Source: JAICLL01 sp035252155 (GTDB lineage: Bacteria > Planctomycetota > Planctomycetia > Pirellulales > JAICIG01). From it: a stretch of 7,064 bases of DNA. A program made the position numbers and the translations under genes. Under the pieces are notes generated by a model. The model worked only from the letters and a program-made list of their open reading frames with translations. It had not been told where the DNA came from and searched no databases. The stretch lies in the NCBI GenBank assembly GCA_035252155.1, contig DATFDL010000764.1:1-7064 (forward strand), written 5' to 3'. Below are positions 6,700 to 7,064 of this stretch, piece after piece (the first letter of the stretch is position 1; each line of letters opens with the position of its first letter).

Positions 6700-7064
6700 T
6701 TAGCTCTGAGCTGCCTCTCCCCTAGCTTCGATGACAAGGCGTTCGGCTTCTTTCTGGCCCTCGTTGGTCAAGAACCAGGTAATCGGCGAGGAATTTGCAT
6801 TATCACCCACGAGCGCAGGACCTCGCTGCTTTAGGCCCCCAAGATCGCGCGACATCCCTTGCTTGTTTAACGAGCCCGCTTGCCGAAAATGTTTATTGAA
6901 TGTCGCGGCGATAACGGGCCCCGAGATTTCCGAAACTTGCGCCTGTTGAGAGACGACATGCAATAGCCACACGATCTTTTTGCCGGCCGTCCATTCCTGT
7001 CGGGGTATTCCAAACCGACCAGCGTCATGGCGGAATTCGAGCGGCTGCGACTTAGTTTCCGGAT
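6700..7064 (-). CDS. Hypothetical protein, C-terminal part (gene runs off the window edge)
   Basis: The frame is open from the window end to TAA 6700-6702, giving 120 visible C-terminal residues. Because it is open upstream, GTG 6972 is probably internal and not the start. Seen: RFGIPRQEWTAGKKIVWLLH, EVSGPVIAATFNKHFRQAG, a SRDLGGLK segment and ITWFLTNEGQKEAERLV. Helix, recognition helix-like segment, then a strand with LTNEG and a final helix suggest a winged-helix domain. The end parallels the LTDLGEKR ending of the downstream gene. Its stop is 11 nt upstream of the next ATG, so the two are likely co-translated partners. I do not recognise the family, and the N-terminal domain that would reveal its activity lies outside the window. 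Confidence 0.65.
   Translation of the reverse strand, partial: PETKSQPLEFRHDAGRFGIPRQEWTAGKKIVWLLHVVSQQAQVSEISGPVIAATFNKHFRQAGSLNKQGMSRDLGGLKQRGPALVGDNANSSPITWFLTNEGQKEAERLVIEARGEAAQS

Overview
The window looks like chromosome from a planctomycete, probably a Pirellulales-type bacterium. The reasons are the GC-rich coding style, a secreted formylglycine-type sulfatase of the sort these genomes carry in large numbers, a MoxR AAA+ ATPase, and a repeat-filled spacer. This assignment is an inference from gene content, not a species call.

Region 1 (about 111-3564, + strand) is intact and ordinary. It holds a pyridoxamine-5'-phosphate-oxidase-like flavoprotein, an exported arylsulfatase and a MoxR-family ATPase, all closely spaced and co-directional. 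The sulfatase start is unusual. A strong ribosome binding site serves a 25-codon ORF in another frame, whose stop overlaps the sulfatase ATG. This is either a translational-coupling leader or a one-base frameshift. The DUF58/vWA genes that usually follow MoxR are absent.

Region 2 (about 3565-4812) has no convincing gene and is a nest of repeats. It contains three 55-56 bp direct repeats with a hairpin; two copies of a ~78 bp unit whose palindromic heads differ by compensatory base changes; seven-plus copies of a 14 bp tandem repeat with scattered relatives on both strands; a terminator-like hairpin; and a 28+28 bp inverted repeat flanked by a short T-rich direct repeat.

Region 3 (about 4813-5885, + strand) is the wreck of a large Type IIG (Eco57I-like) restriction-modification enzyme. 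The nuclease-side N-terminal part ends at a stop. It is followed directly by short pieces resembling the target-recognition region and the extreme C-terminus, each in a different frame. The methyltransferase core is gone.

Region 4 (5906-7064, - strand) is a two-gene operon that runs off the window edge. The downstream gene has a HEPN-like R-x6-H motif and a probable C-terminal winged helix. The upstream gene, visible only as its C-terminal 120 residues, also ends in a winged-helix-like domain. I do not recognise either as a named system. Their position beside a dead restriction-modification gene suggests a defence island. This pair is the best candidate here for an undescribed system, but the evidence is contextual.
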